From Gordius sp. MW1 (Eukaryota; Nematomorpha; Gordioida; Gordea; Gordiidae), in assembly GCA_964036665.1 (NCBI GenBank), contig OZ038532.1, positions 3,906,001-3,970,000 of the forward strand: a stretch of DNA of 64,000 nucleotides, read 5' to 3'. The notes beneath the pieces were generated by a model. That model saw nothing but the letters and a program-made list of their open reading frames with translations. It was not told the origin of the DNA and made no database searches. Every line of letters starts with the position of its first letter. Within the stretch, counting starts at the first letter, position 1. Positions 22,968 to 35,518 of this stretch are shown here, piece after piece. The position numbers were made by a program, and so were the translations under genes.

Positions 22968-24212
22968 TAGAGACCTGCAACAGGCCTGTTTAGGCCAGTC
23001 GGCCCGTCCGTAATATAAATTTCAAAGCCCGGGCTCGGCCCGCTATACAAAGCCCGGCCTGGGCCCGTCAAATTTTTTGTTTTTATTATTTTTGTTTAAT
23101 TTTTTTATCTATATTGTAAACAATATGTGTGTGTTAAAAATTTTAATAAAAATATTGTAGAAATAATAAATAGGTAATTCCCACTCAGTCGACGAGTTCT
23201 TCTATCTTTTAAGAAACGGCTTATATAGAAAAAAAATGTTAATGGCATTTTGGGATACACAAAACCATACAAGCAATCCCTTATATAAGGTTATAATGTT
23301 TTTAATATAGTCACTTGGCTTTTTTGCTTTTCCATCATTTTAAATAATTAGGTTATTGATATAAAATAAAAAATCAGTGATATTTTACAAAAGTAACAGG
23401 AATAAATTTTTGAATTTGTTTAGAATTTGTTAATCATAATGAGTTTATAAATTTTGTTTGGTCGGAGTCAGATTAAGTAGATGTAAGCAACGATTAAAAT
23501 TAATTTGCGAGGGATTATAGCCAGTTTCGCAAATATCCGATATATAGCAACAACCTAGAAAAGTTGCCCAAAAATTCACTAATAGAGGTAATCAGTAGGA
23601 CACAAAAACACTAATGGAATTTAAGGTCGGGCCAGGTCGAAAAAAGTAAAGCTAATCAGCGGTCAGTAAGTAGTCTATTCATAAAAGCATAATAAAAGTC
23701 TTTTACAGGAGTATAAGTTCACAGCCATTAAAAACCCGTATAAGTTTCCACGGCAATTATTGAAAAATTACAAGTTGGACAGGACAGGAACAACCAAAAG
23801 AGAGTCCATAAATTGCATAGCAATTAATATAAATAATTTTAAATAATATTAAATTAATTCACTCAATATCGCCCATTGGATCACGTGTATAAATTATCTT
23901 TAACATTTATAATGCGGGTTGAGATATGAATGAATTAAAGAACTAGGATAGAAATAATATTTAACTTTCTTTGTTAATTTAATATACATAAAATAATTAT
24001 AAATTAGAACATTATAAAAAAACCTTCTTTTATACTAAATCTAATTGATTTTATAACGGGCTTTCAACTGGCCTTAAGTATATCAAGGCCCGGCTCGGGC
24101 CCGCTAAGTTATATAACGGCCCGTCCAAGCCCGGCCCGTGGTTTTATTTTTAAGCAGAAGCCCGTCCAACCCGGCCCGCGGGCCGAGCCGGGCCGGGCCG
24201 TGCAGGTCTCTA
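22968..24212. mobile_element. hAT-type element (TAGAGACCTGCA family), copy 1
   Basis: Its ends TAGAGACCTGCAAC and GTGCAGGTCTCTA are inverted repeats, flanked by a perfect 8-bp duplication ATCTACCC (22960-22967 and 24213-24220). The 1,245-bp body has GC-rich subterminal tracts (CCCGGCCCG) and an AT-rich centre without a transposase. Inside it, near 23780-23830, lies a TTGCATAGCAATTAA-type insert. A second copy in opposite orientation is at 48554-49964. Confidence 0.85.
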
Positions 24213-27200
24213 ATCTACCCCATAGGCAACCATTTGGGAACAAACTTTCAAAAATAACAAATTGTATCAATAAATTTTTTTGGACAATTACGACAGTCTT
24301 GCACCCTCCTTCAACGTTTAGCCAATAACTTATGAAACTTTAAAATATTGTCTATCCAATTTTCAATTTCATACCTCGTTCTCTAACCATGTTTGATTCT
24401 ATTCTTACTCCTAATGAGCATTCCTTTAAAAATTTCCTTAAATAGTGTTAAAATATGTTTTTAGATAACTAAAATATTTGTATTAATAGCAGGAAGTTAT
24501 ATCATAGTATACATTAAACCAGTATTTAAAATAAATTAATATATTTCGAATTCTTGAAGTTAAAGTCGTTATTAATTTTATTTCCAATATCTTCGTTCAA
24601 GTTTTGGTGATGGCAACCATTGCACATATGATTTCGTATAACTCTGATATCAGTGAAGAGACCCAATCAATATATTATAGACTTTGATAGGTGAAATTTT
24701 ACGCCTCAGCAATCATCTCACATATTAATACTACGGTTTTGGATAAAGAATGATGATTTAATTTAATCTTAACTCCATCTTTCTACTCAGTTAACTTTTT
24801 AATCCGCAGGTCGTTTTTGGTGTAGTAGTATTAATTAATTTCAATGACATTTTTTAGATTCCCGTAAGGAATCGGGATTTTAAAGGAAAGCTAATATAGC
24901 ATTTGTTATGGCTTCCTCGACGACTATTGTACGTCTATCGATTGGAGGATATGGGTTTGAGACCCTGATCTAGATTTTTTTATCTTTTTAGTCCACCCTC
25001 ACACTACATTTTTCCTGATTGTTCTAGTTTTAATTGTTCGGTCCCGCTTTAATTCAACAATAGTTATTAAAGCTCGTGATCAAACTAATTTGGGTAGATT
25101 ACCCAATTTTTGATTACCATCATTATCGTATCTCCCAATAATTATGACCAAAATCGATATGATAATTAACCGAGTCCTGGAAAAGCAGATTCTGCAACTC
25201 AAAATTGACCTTGCTTAAACCCAGTCCCACCTTGCGCCAAAAATTTGAAATTTTGTTTATAGTTATTTTTGAAAAGCTTAACTAAGAGTAATATATATAA
25301 TTTGAGAGCGAATATAAAGTCAAATTATTTTACCCCACCTAGCCCTTACAATTTTTTTCTAAAACATCGACTTTAAAAATTTTTAATTTAGAACATTTTG
25401 TTGCTGATGAGATGAATCAAACGTCATTGCGATTAAAATGACAAAAGGAGCCAACCCATATAGATATAGGCTCTATTGCTCTGCTTTAATTTTATTCAGT
25501 AGAGTTACAATTTGTGGTTTACCGCTAATTTATAAGCCAAATTTTAACAAACAAAGAACAAAATGTCTTTCCACATATAACTTGTTAGGATTTAAACTAA
25601 TTAATATATGAATAAATATAGCAAAATACTTGCATAATAAAATTGAATAAAATAAAAACGTATCAGCGGTTGTTAGAGAACAGAACACGCTGCAAAAATA
25701 TTTTATTAAACACTTGCTGTTAATTAGTTTCTTAAAAAAACTTTATCTGAGATCCTTTGATCTCATGATTAATTAGTTTTTCACTCTCTCAATCCTAACA
25801 ATTTTTTTCCTTTAGATATCTTCCCTCAAATTTCTAATTTATATTTCTCGCGCCCCAAAAACAATCAAATGCGGTGTCACCGTTCTATGTCATTTGAAAA
25901 AAAATGAAACAAACCTTCCAATAGTAAAAATTTTTTTTGTATTGCTCGCTTAGTATACAAACATAGACTACTTAGCCTTCTCATTTCTTACGGTTTATGT
26001 AGTAAAGTGCAGTGTACCCTTTTGTTAAAACAAAAAAGAATATTAATCATAAATGACTGTTTAATAAAATGAAGATGGCACTAAATGGCTTTGAAATCAC
26101 ATCATCGCAGTATTTTTATTTCTTGTTTTTATTAATTTTGTAAATGATGTGTATTTTAAAATGTTGTTTTTAATGTTTAACTAGTTTAGTTTTTTTATTA
26201 CGTTTTGAAAGCTCTTAAATTAACCAAAATTACTCTTATCTCTATGTCCTTCACCAATTTTTGCACACTTCAAAATGGCGGAGTACACTTATTTAAAGTT
26301 AATGAGCAGTCTATCTAGTGTATGTAAAGTACATCACTTGTATTCCTAGGCTAGATCAAGAGCGTTTTGGATGAGGGTTGGAGAGAATTTTTACCATGAC
26401 ATCATTCAATATTTACAAATTATTATATATTTGGGGGGGGGGGGTGAACAGCTCCCCCTCTCTTGCCTGTCCTCGCTACGCCCCAGACTATTCTGGTTAA
26501 CCAATAAAGTGTAAATTTTATTTCCCCCTATGAGTAATAATTATTGCGAATAGGCGTTAATGTTTTGCCATACATAAAAACATTATTTGAACCTACAAAA
26601 AAACCAATTATTTTTCTTTGGTTGAGCAGTTTTTTTAATGTGTGTTCATATGCTACTACACTTGCGGAGCAATACTTAGATGGAGCGAAAATGGCTAGGA
26701 AATCACTAAATATTCTATTCACAATAAAGGGAATTTATGAAAGGACATAAAAATTAGAGTGTGCGCGCATGATTTAATCCCCATCTAGCAAGCGACAATG
26801 AGAATTTAGAGGCTTGGGAACGAAACGAATTTACTAATTAATGAATAAATAAGCCAAAAAAAAAATCATTTTTAATGAAGAGATCGAGTACAGCTATGCT
26901 TTTTTTTGGATAAAACAAAAATTTGTGCAATAAATTTAATTGAGTTGACGCAGATCGAAGATTTATTTTATATATTTTGAATAAAATAGGAATCAATATT
27001 GCTAAAAAGGGAAGGGGGCGCTAAGTCGTGAAAGAAATGCTCCCCGTTTTCTAAAAATATAACAAAACTTACGCAGCGCATCTATGATAGAAAAATTTTG
27101 ATAAATGGAATAAATGTAATATAAAATTAATTATTTAATAATGCAACAAAAATAATTAATTTTTAATTTAGTGTTTTTATTTTAATTAAATAGACTTGAA

Positions 27201-28144
27201 AAATTTATTACGTAATAGGGCGTGAAGCTAGTTTTAAACCATGTGAAGTAATTTTTTCAGTCATTCGATAACATAATATTTATAGATCTAAAGTCCAAAA
27301 TTTAATGCAAATTTAATTAATTTTGGATTTATGATATGTATCTATAAAACTCTAGGGAATGCATGATATGTTTAAAACACAAATTTAATTACATTTTTAA
27401 ATGAAAAACAAAATTATTTTTAAATTAAATTAAAACTGACTCAATAAAGGCGCCATATAATATAATTGCTTAACTTATAACTTTTTCCTTCTGTACATAT
27501 AATATATACCGATAATGACAAAAAGACTTTTAATATTCCCCAAAGCCACAAAGTAAATTAAAAAAATTTAATCCTTCACATAACGATAAACTTACAATTT
27601 AAATGAAATAAATTTCTTTATACAACAATCTATCGCATGTAATACTGATATTATTTGTCAAATATAAATGTATCAGAATTGATGTAACGCCTTTAGGTCG
27701 TATAAAAGAAATTTTTAAAACCTATAAAAATTTTTGATTTATAAAAATTCCTTTGCTCTTAACTTTAATAAGGTAGGATTAAATTCCGGTAACTTTATAC
27801 GTCAATAATTTCCATTATTTTCTTTTTTAATAACTTAAATTACAGTCATTTTAGTTTTGTGTTTGATCAAGCTACACATGTCAGATTTTAAATATTTATA
27901 GCAAAAAAGATCTCATCAGCGATATATAAAATTTTTCATTTTAAAAAGGCACTTTTCAAAAGAAGAGAACTTGGATAAGAATGATATATAAGAAGGCAAT
28001 CAAAAAAATAGTCATTTAATAACCCTTCCTTTTATATTACCATGTCCAAACAGGCTTATTAATTTGATGCAAAACTTGCGAGATGATAGATATATCTTAC
28101 GAAAATAATGTAAATATTGGTAATTAATTAGCCTAGCCTGGCAG
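24213..28144. other. Gene-poor AT-rich stretch
   Basis: No supported gene in 3.9 kb. It holds the ATAGACTGCTCATT copy (about 25951-26325) and a tRNA-like B-box (GGGTTTGAGACCC, about 24955). Overlapping frames at 26528-26750 on both strands are protein-like but unassigned. Confidence 0.35.
25951..26325. mobile_element. Probable second copy of the ATAGACTGCTCATT element
   Basis: The right end AATGAGCAGTCTATCTAGTG matches the end at 8828-8849. The left end (near CAAACATAGACTACTTAG) is diverged, so the left boundary is approximate. Confidence 0.4.
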
Positions 28145-28154
28145 TATATATAAG
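28145..28154 (+). promoter_or_regulatory. TATA box of the candidate small secreted peptide gene
   Basis: TATATATAAG lies about 150 bp upstream of the candidate start codon at 28306. The same string followed by CAAG recurs near 60383. Assignment to this gene is by position. Confidence 0.4.
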
Positions 28155-28305
28155 CAAGTCTTTTGCGGTGCGTCGTCCAAAACAAGATTTACTATGGAAA
28201 CATCTCATAAACCCATGGGAATAGGAGAGGCGAATAGATATGTGGCTTATTTATCTTATTTATATATTTTTGCAGTTTGATTTTCCTGCATTATAGTTAT
28301 TAATT

Positions 28306-28458
28306 ATGCTTATGAGTTTCTTGGTTTTTCTACGATTTGTTGCTTTGCAAGCAATAGCCGATGAACCTAAAGCGATTGGAGAAATTGAAGCCAAAAGCGA
28401 TAAAATTTGGCCAAACCCTATTAAAATGAAATTTAATTTTGTTAAGCACGAGAATTAA
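28306..28458 (+). CDS. Candidate small secreted peptide (50 residues)
   Basis: The frame starts MLMSFLVFLRFVALQAIA, a good signal-peptide shape with a small-residue cleavage site, and leaves a mature peptide of about 32 residues beginning DEPKAIGEIEAK. The mature part is Lys-rich with several acids and no Cys, so it has no disulfide toxin fold. A TATA box lies at 28145-28154. An in-frame stop lies upstream of this ATG, and a different short frame starts at 28194, so either the leader is spliced (acceptor-like TTTTTGCAG near 28275) or the ATG is reached past an upstream frame. I do not recognise the family. It could be chance. Confidence 0.35.
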   Translation: MLMSFLVFLRFVALQAIADEPKAIGEIEAKSDKIWPNPIKMKFNFVKHEN

Positions 28459-28911
28459 AAAAAAAGTTATTTGTTCAACAAAATTTACAGACGTAATTTA
28501 ATAATGTATAATAGAGATTTAATTTAAAACCAGGTTTAAATGTTGTTTGCAAGATATTAATAACTAGCAGTGGCGTAGCCAAGGATAGCAAAATTTTAAA
28601 TTTTTTCTTTTGATTAATAAATAAATTATTTAACGAATTAAAAGTACTTATATTGCATAAAAGAGTAAAACATTTATAAATAACTAAAAGCTTGTACATA
28701 TACTTTTCTTTTTCGAATTTAATTTGGACAAAAAGCTTCTAAACTATCGTTTAACTTTTTCCGAATTTTAACATGCCAAGAAATAAATTGATCATTTTTT
28801 CCAGTAAATTTCGTGGCTCTTTCACACTTAGTGAGTAGCAATGTTATTAAAGGTGAAGGAATAGATAGATAATCGCTAACCACAAAACGTTTTAAATTTT
28901 TAAATCTTTAT
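28459..28911. other. No gene seen
   Basis: AT-rich. A decayed GTGGCGTAGCCAAGG fragment of the short hAT-type family lies near 28571. A 74-codon frame on the - strand has no support. Confidence 0.35.
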
Positions 28912-29281
28912 CAATAGGTCAGATTTGTTTAAATTTTCGCCCCGAACCCGGACCGATTCCATTTTATAACTAAATAGTCCGCCCGGGCCTTCCCGCTCCC
29001 CTAAAAGTCCGTCCGGCCCAAAACTATGATTTTTAAATTTTCGGCAATTAGTTTCATTATATTTTCGAGAAATTTTAAAATTTATTCTTGATTATTTTAG
29101 GAAAAGAACAACTATTAATAAATATTAAGCTATTGAATAGAAAGGTTATAAATTAATAAACAATTTAATTTAGCCCGAATTGACCGAATCTAGTTATAAT
29201 GGTCGCCTGAGAGCTCGCCCACAAATCTAAATCTACGACATTTAACCGACCCGACCGTAAGACCGAGCGGGCCGGTCTCTG
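28912..29281. mobile_element. GC-rich CAGAGGTCAG-family element, diverged
   Basis: It starts CAATAGGTCAGATTTG and ends GGGCCGGTCTCTG, with CCCGAACCCGG-type subterminal tracts as in the 53831-54255 copy. The flanking octamers ATCTTTAT and ATCTTAGC match only in part (5 of 8), as expected for an old insertion. Confidence 0.65.
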
Positions 29282-32200
29282 ATCTTAGCAATTGTTTAGC
29301 CAGGCCGTTTTGAAATAGATTGAACCGAATGTGCTTATCTTTTGTAATTTGATGGACTCTTAATTACAAAAAAAAACGAATAATTTTTTAAAAATCCGTG
29401 GGAGGGTAAAAATTTGTGTGCATGGGCCTACCAAATGCAACGATCTCAAGTGCAACTGATTTAATTAAAATTGATAATGTCAATATTGACTGTCCTATTT
29501 CCCTCGTCAAAATTAGCCACGTAACTTGAATTCCAATTTTATTAATCCAATATATAGTCTCTTCGATTATATTAAACGAAACTTTGCTCAAATGGTCAAT
29601 TACTCGGGAGATAAAAAATAAATCTTGTTTAGGCATTCAAAAAACTTTGCAAGAGTTTCATAACGGATGAGGATAACACATAACTTTAATAATAATTATG
29701 TTGTAGTGTAGGTAGTGTAACATACATGTTTCACACGCTGACTAAATAAAAGGGGATAGAATATCTTTTAAATTAAGTGCCTGGATTATAAAGAAAGCAC
29801 TTAATTTAAAATTTGGTTTAAGATGATAAACAGGCTTTTGAAAGGAAAACATAAAAAGAGTTGTCTTCTTATTAATGTTGATCATCACATTAATGGATAA
29901 ACTTCTGCGGATAGTGCTTTCTTTACCTACAATATATAGGTGGTAACCATTTAGAATTATAAAAAAAAACAAATTATTTTACCCCTATTTTAATCCATTT
30001 TTGCTTAATTTATAGATAAACCAAAACAAAATATATTTAATTATATTTAAAAATTAAAATGGTGAATATTAAATCAAATCTGTTTAAAAAATTTGGTAAA
30101 TAGGTGAGAGCATTAATTATAGTAACCACTAAGCGTTTTAATATAAATAACCGACTTAATAGGCATAAAAAGAATCCTTTAAATATGTTAATACATTTAA
30201 AGAAATATATTATCTAATTAGTATAAAAGAAGCAAAATTATATGAGTTGTCTAGACTTATTAATGAAAAAAAATTTGTTACTTTAGCTTAATTGTTAAAT
30301 TTGCTAAACCGATTTGGATGCTTTTTGTTATAAAATAATGCTAATCTTAAAATGGGATTAAAATCACATTTTAAGCTTAAATTAAGATAGACTAAAGCCT
30401 TAATCTTGTTTTTTTTTAATTAAATTGACTTCACTCTAAATTGTATGTGAATAGAGAACATAAACATAGGTAAAAATTTCCAACGCATTATAAAACCTAA
30501 ATTGCATAGCGATTAATAAAAAGGACGCACTATAAATGTTGTGTACAAGGATAATTTGTTATTAATAATATCAACCCTATAGGATTAGGATATCCTAATT
30601 AAAAATATTATATAATTCATAAAAAAAATTAATAAACACTTTCTAATTGTTACTTTTTTTTTTTATAAATTTTGGTTCGTAGTCATTTAAAAAATTAGAA
30701 CAGGCTTAACTGACTGGCGCACACGATATTTGAGAGGCGATCAGAATATTCTAAGCCACAAAATTAACGAATAAAATTATAATAATGACATTAATAAATA
30801 TAACATGACCAACATTACGATTAGAAAACAAATAAATTAGCTTATTTTAAATGGGAACGTAAAGCTTGCAAAAAAAAATCCATAAGGCACCAAGGCAAAG
30901 CCTGCATAATCAATTGAATACAATATTTATTATTCCACCACAAGAAACTCATTGCATAAATTTATTTAAAATATATGTTAAATAATAATAAAATTATGAA
31001 TTTATTCTTTTTTATCAATTAAAATGAAAAAAGTAACCAAGCCCCTTACTTCAGGAATGAAAGGAAAGAATTTAGACTGATATAGCGATAGTATTATTGT
31101 AATGTATACCAACAATTGCCAGTTAAAATAATGCAATATAGGGATTATGAACAACTTGGCAGGCAGGACAGAAATCCCCGCCTAATGAGACTACGATATT
31201 TAAGTATGAGAAGTATTTATTTTACTGAAAATTTGATATAATTATATATTAGTTCTGTTATTTCCTTCACTTCGGAACAGCAAATATTTATAATGAATCA
31301 ATACTTATCGATTTATACCTTACGAATAGCAATTTTAGGTAGTTGTAATACCTCTCGAGCGACTAATTAAACGATTAACTTTGCGATGGAATGAAGCCGG
31401 ATCCGGTCATTATTTTAATTAAGAGATTTAAAAATGGTAGTGGGAAGGGGGTGGGGAGTGTAATAACAAATACAAGACTTATATTTTATGACGTAGCAGT
31501 AACCTTCATATTAACCCACTTGTAATAATGAGATCCTCATATCTAAAGACTTCAATTAGACTATTAGTATTGGCAAAACTGATTGATTAAATACCACTTG
31601 ATGTATAAATAGAATTTATTACGCCTTAACCCCCTCCCATTTAACAAGGGCGGGTTGAAATATCAAAAAATTTTGACTCACTTTAGTCCTAAATCACTCT
31701 TCGGGGCAAATAAATCATCTCGCGAGCGGGGTGGAATGCTTAAAAAAACGCGTCAGAATTAATAAAAACTTTCAGAAAAGGATTTATATTACCTACTCTT
31801 AGGAGTCGTTCTGAGTACTTTACACGAATTAATGTATTAACTTTTAATCACTAAGTTCCTCGCTGCGCTGTTTAAAGGAGTAAACAGACTTAGTAACCTC
31901 ATTTTTAATAAGAATCTAGCGGTCTCTTTATATGGTGGCCCGTCAACTTGCCGAAAACCATCATGCCGAATTGAATGTCCCAATGTTAAAAAATGTCCCC
32001 CAATTAGAAAATGCCCCCCAACAAAAAAGCATATTAATCATTCAATTTCGGATTAAAGTTATAATTTAGGTATTTTTTACAATAAAATTGATGATTATTA
32101 TAAAAGATATTCAATTTAGGGCCTTCATTATGATAATGGGGAAGATGTTCGTTAAAATCCCAGGGTGAATTCGGCAAGATTGTTTTCAGCGAGTTGATAG

Positions 32201-33466
32201 GGCACCTCTTTATATTGTGTTTAACATTGCCTTTAGAAGTTATCATGAATTTAAATGCACACAATTGCTATGGAATCTAATTATCATCGAAAACCGCCTT
32301 ACTATTTACCCAGCTGCACTAAATAAATCCTTCAAAATATTAAAAAAAGGACTTATTTATTAAAACGTTCGATGTCGGCTTTTATTTTAAAGCCCAATCG
32401 AAATATTTTATAATTCTTTGCCTTTAGTATAACCTTAACATATGATCTAGTGGTAATAGAAAAAAGGTCAAACAAAATAAGTGGCACAGTATGGTTTACG
32501 CTTTTATTTTACTCTTGAGTCGGACCCAGATTTCTGGGAATTTAGCTTATGAGCCCCATCTTGAAGTAATAGCACACCATTTGTGCCTGCCACACAACAC
32601 AAGTAAAAGTAAATTTACTCGGATTCTTGTCACTAATTAGCGCCTAACGAATTCCACATTGCCTAGCAAAACATCAATTAGTCACTTAGTGTACAAATTT
32701 AAAGTGTTGAAACGTGCATTAGCAAGTCTTATTCGAGATGCTCAAAATCCTTTTAGCGCCATCTATAATTAAACAGTAACGAATCCTCGGGGAAAGTGGT
32801 ATTTATTTATTGGTGAACCGCCTTATATAATAAGCTCAAAAATGAGAAGGTTTAAGTTTTAGGAATGAATTTAGTATTTAGCCATTAATTCCGATGGGAA
32901 TCTATCTAATATTTGTTGGTAACTCCGATACCCTAACAACTTGGTGAAGCTTAGAAATCGATATGCCTATAAATTAATGGAAAAAGATATAATATTAGAT
33001 CAGGCGCCTTATAATATTGACCTATTTGATAAGTAAAATAAATTATGATGGTTTACTTTCATATAAAAAATATATTATCCAATTAAGAAACCTACATTTA
33101 ATAAAAATAATTAAAAAAAGAAAAAAGAAACCTAATTAGTTATCTTTATCATCAGGTGGTAGTTTATTGAAGGATAAATATGAACGTTCATAAAGTTGAG
33201 AAATTATCACGAATTTTCTAAGCTTTTATTGGAATTTGTCGGCAAACTTTAATGAATTGGTATTAAATTCATAAATTTTTACTCACACTATTTAAATTTG
33301 ACTAATGACTCTGAAGAATGCCTCAAATTTATTTTGCGTTAAAAGCAAACAGCATTAAATGCTACGAAATTTCAGACAAAATATTACGTGCTATTAAGTG
33401 ATTTAGGCAATCGTTCTAAAAAATAAAAGGTGATATTTTACACTTCAATGAAATTCATATGTTTGA
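29282..33466. other. Gene-poor AT-rich stretch
   Basis: No supported gene in 4.2 kb. A hydrophobic 82-codon frame (29388-29636, - strand) and a 76-codon frame (32034-32264, - strand) lack splice and motif support. A TTGCATAGCGATTAA repeat end lies near 30502. A 49-residue frame with a signal-like start lies at 32491-32640. Confidence 0.35.
32491..32640 (+). CDS. Weak candidate: 49-residue frame with signal-like start
   Basis: The frame begins MVYAFILLLSRTQ, which could be a short signal sequence, and continues with a His-rich segment (HHLCLPH) and one sequon. There is no clear promoter or splice partner, and chance frames of this length are common in 64 kb. Confidence 0.15.
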   Translation: MVYAFILLLSRTQISGNLAYEPHLEVIAHHLCLPHNTSKSKFTRILVTN

Positions 33467-33632
33467 GCTTAGCCACGGTTGAAACTAGAGGGGGGGGGGG
33501 GTCAATTATAATTTAGGTATGGGCAGAAAGAGAATTTTTTGATACTTTAGCCATAATTATAAAAAACTTTAAAAAATTTATGGATTTAAAGGGGGCAGCC
33601 GCCTTCCTTGCCTACTTTTGACTATGCCCATG
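33467..33632. mobile_element. Decayed CATGGGCGTAGCCAGG-family element
   Basis: It begins CTTAGCCACGGTTGAAACTAG, has a long G-run and AT-rich body, and ends GACTATGCCCATG. It is the usual layout of the family with a damaged left end and no clear target duplication. Confidence 0.55.
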
Positions 33633-33701
33633 ACATTAGTTATAATTTTTATTATATTATCTTTATTTGTTAAAATTAATTTCTATTAGAATAGCTGTAT
33701 T

Positions 33702-33894
33702 CATGGGCGTACGCAGGGGGGGGGGGGGGGGGGGGGCAGGGGGGGCGGCTGCTCCCCCTCCCAATTTACGAACAAAAAAATTTTCAATGCAAAAACATTG
33801 AAAAATTAAAAAAAATCATGTTCTGCCCCCCCCCCCCTAAATGAACGTTTGAACGTTTGCCCCCCCCCCCCTAATTCAAAACCTGGGGCCCATG
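33702..33894. mobile_element. hAT-type short element (CATGGGCG family)
   Basis: It starts CATGGGCGTACGCAGG and ends GGGGCCCATG, with long G and C runs inside each end, flanked by a perfect 8-bp duplication GCTGTATT (33694-33701 and 33895-33902). Confidence 0.8.
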
Positions 33895-35368
33895 GCTGTA
33901 TTGTTAAGTTTAAAAAACATACATTTTTATGTTGATAATAATGAATGCAAAGCAAAATATATTTTAAATATAATATTAGATATATTAATAAAACGTGTGA
34001 TAACCTTCATAGGGGAAATTTAAGGGGAAATTTATGCAAAATTTCCGGAAGATACTTCCCAAATTTATACAATTTGAAAGGCGGTTATATGCCCTTTGAA
34101 GCTATAAAAGGCTCGTAAATAAATTAAATTATAATTTTTCAATATATAGATAAAACATGTTAATAGATGTTATCCTCATAGTTTAATAAACTTTCGTGTC
34201 ATCTTATACTCTATTTGAATAAAAAATCTAAAAATCATTTTAAATATACATTATAATTTTATAAAACTTACACTAAATTACAATAGATAAGTTTATTGAC
34301 AAAGAGTAAAAGCCAACCCTAAATAGCCAAGGTAAAAAATATTCATTTATCTAGTATATAAATTAATCATTTATCCAACACGCTTTAGGTGATATATTAT
34401 TAATGCAAAACAGGCTTTAAACAACCGCATTTAATATTTTACCAATTAATATTTTTACTCTCCATGGCTAGCTAAGGCTATTAATCATCTCCATCCTTTT
34501 TTTATTACATTTTATGCATTTGACAATAGACTACGGTTCCTCCAAATCGCTTTATATAACAAAATAAGTTTTTTACTCTAAAAAATTTACATATTTTATA
34601 TTAGTTATAAAATTGATTATGTTATAAAATACCTGGTTAGATACTTCACAACCCTTTTTAAGCAATTTATTGTTAAATATTCCTAATATAAAATTGCGTT
34701 TTTGAGAAGTCATAAAAATATCGATTGAATAATAATAACGGGTTACCCGGTAATTTGTTAGTTGTCTAATTAGTCTAAGTGATTATTAGATAAATAATGA
34801 ATAAGTTCAAATAATTTAATATAAATTCTTTTTTTTATCAATGTCAAAAATTTTGAGGCGAAAATCAATTTATTGTCGATAATTGTTGAAGAAAATGCTA
34901 ATTTAAATTCAATAACGATCAGTTAGTGATTAAGAGAAACTAATCGAAAGTTAATAGATCAATAAAAGAATTATTTTGGTCATCATAAAATTTAAAACAA
35001 TTTGAACATAAAATTATCAAATATTAAATGGATAATTAAAGTAGGAAATACACTAGGCAATATTTACTAGCATAACAAATAAAATTAATCCAACTTACCC
35101 ATGATGCGGAATCGTAATGAAATAAATTTATTAAAATTCTTTCAAAAACTAATAAAAAAAGTTCCTTTTTTAAAAAGCTATATGAATATGAAAACTAGCT
35201 TCTCTTTAATAACGGCAGGGAAAAAATGGAGCTGAATAATTTATAAAAAGATATTCAATCCATAGCTTATTGCCCTACCTATGATTCCTTACTAAGATCG
35301 CTATTTAGAATATATAATTTGACGGCCTATTTCATTTTAAAATTAATTATATTACCTTCTCTGGTAAT
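33895..35368. other. No gene seen
   Basis: Very AT-rich; no exon, RNA gene or repeat recognised. Confidence 0.35.
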
Positions 35369-35518
35369 CAATGGCGTAGGCAGGGGGACAGGGGGGGCGG
35401 CCCCCCTATTAATGACGAAAAAAAAAATTTCAATGCAAAAACTCTTCAAAATTAAAAAAATTATGCCCCTCAATATTCGCCGCCCCCCCCCCCTTATCCA
35501 AAACTGGCTACGCCCATG
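35369..35518. mobile_element. hAT-type short element (CATGGGCG family)
   Basis: A 150-bp element starts CAATGGCGTAGGCAGG and ends GGCTACGCCCATG. The flanking 8-bp duplication CTGGTAAT is perfect (35361-35368 and 35519-35526). Confidence 0.85.

Noticed and set aside
26528-26750. Overlapping 64- and 68-codon frames on opposite strands
   Set aside because: Both could be called coding and they contradict each other. Neither has a family motif.
29388-29636. Hydrophobic 82-codon frame on the - strand
   Set aside because: It looks somewhat protein-like but has no promoter, splice site or motif. I left it out as a gene.
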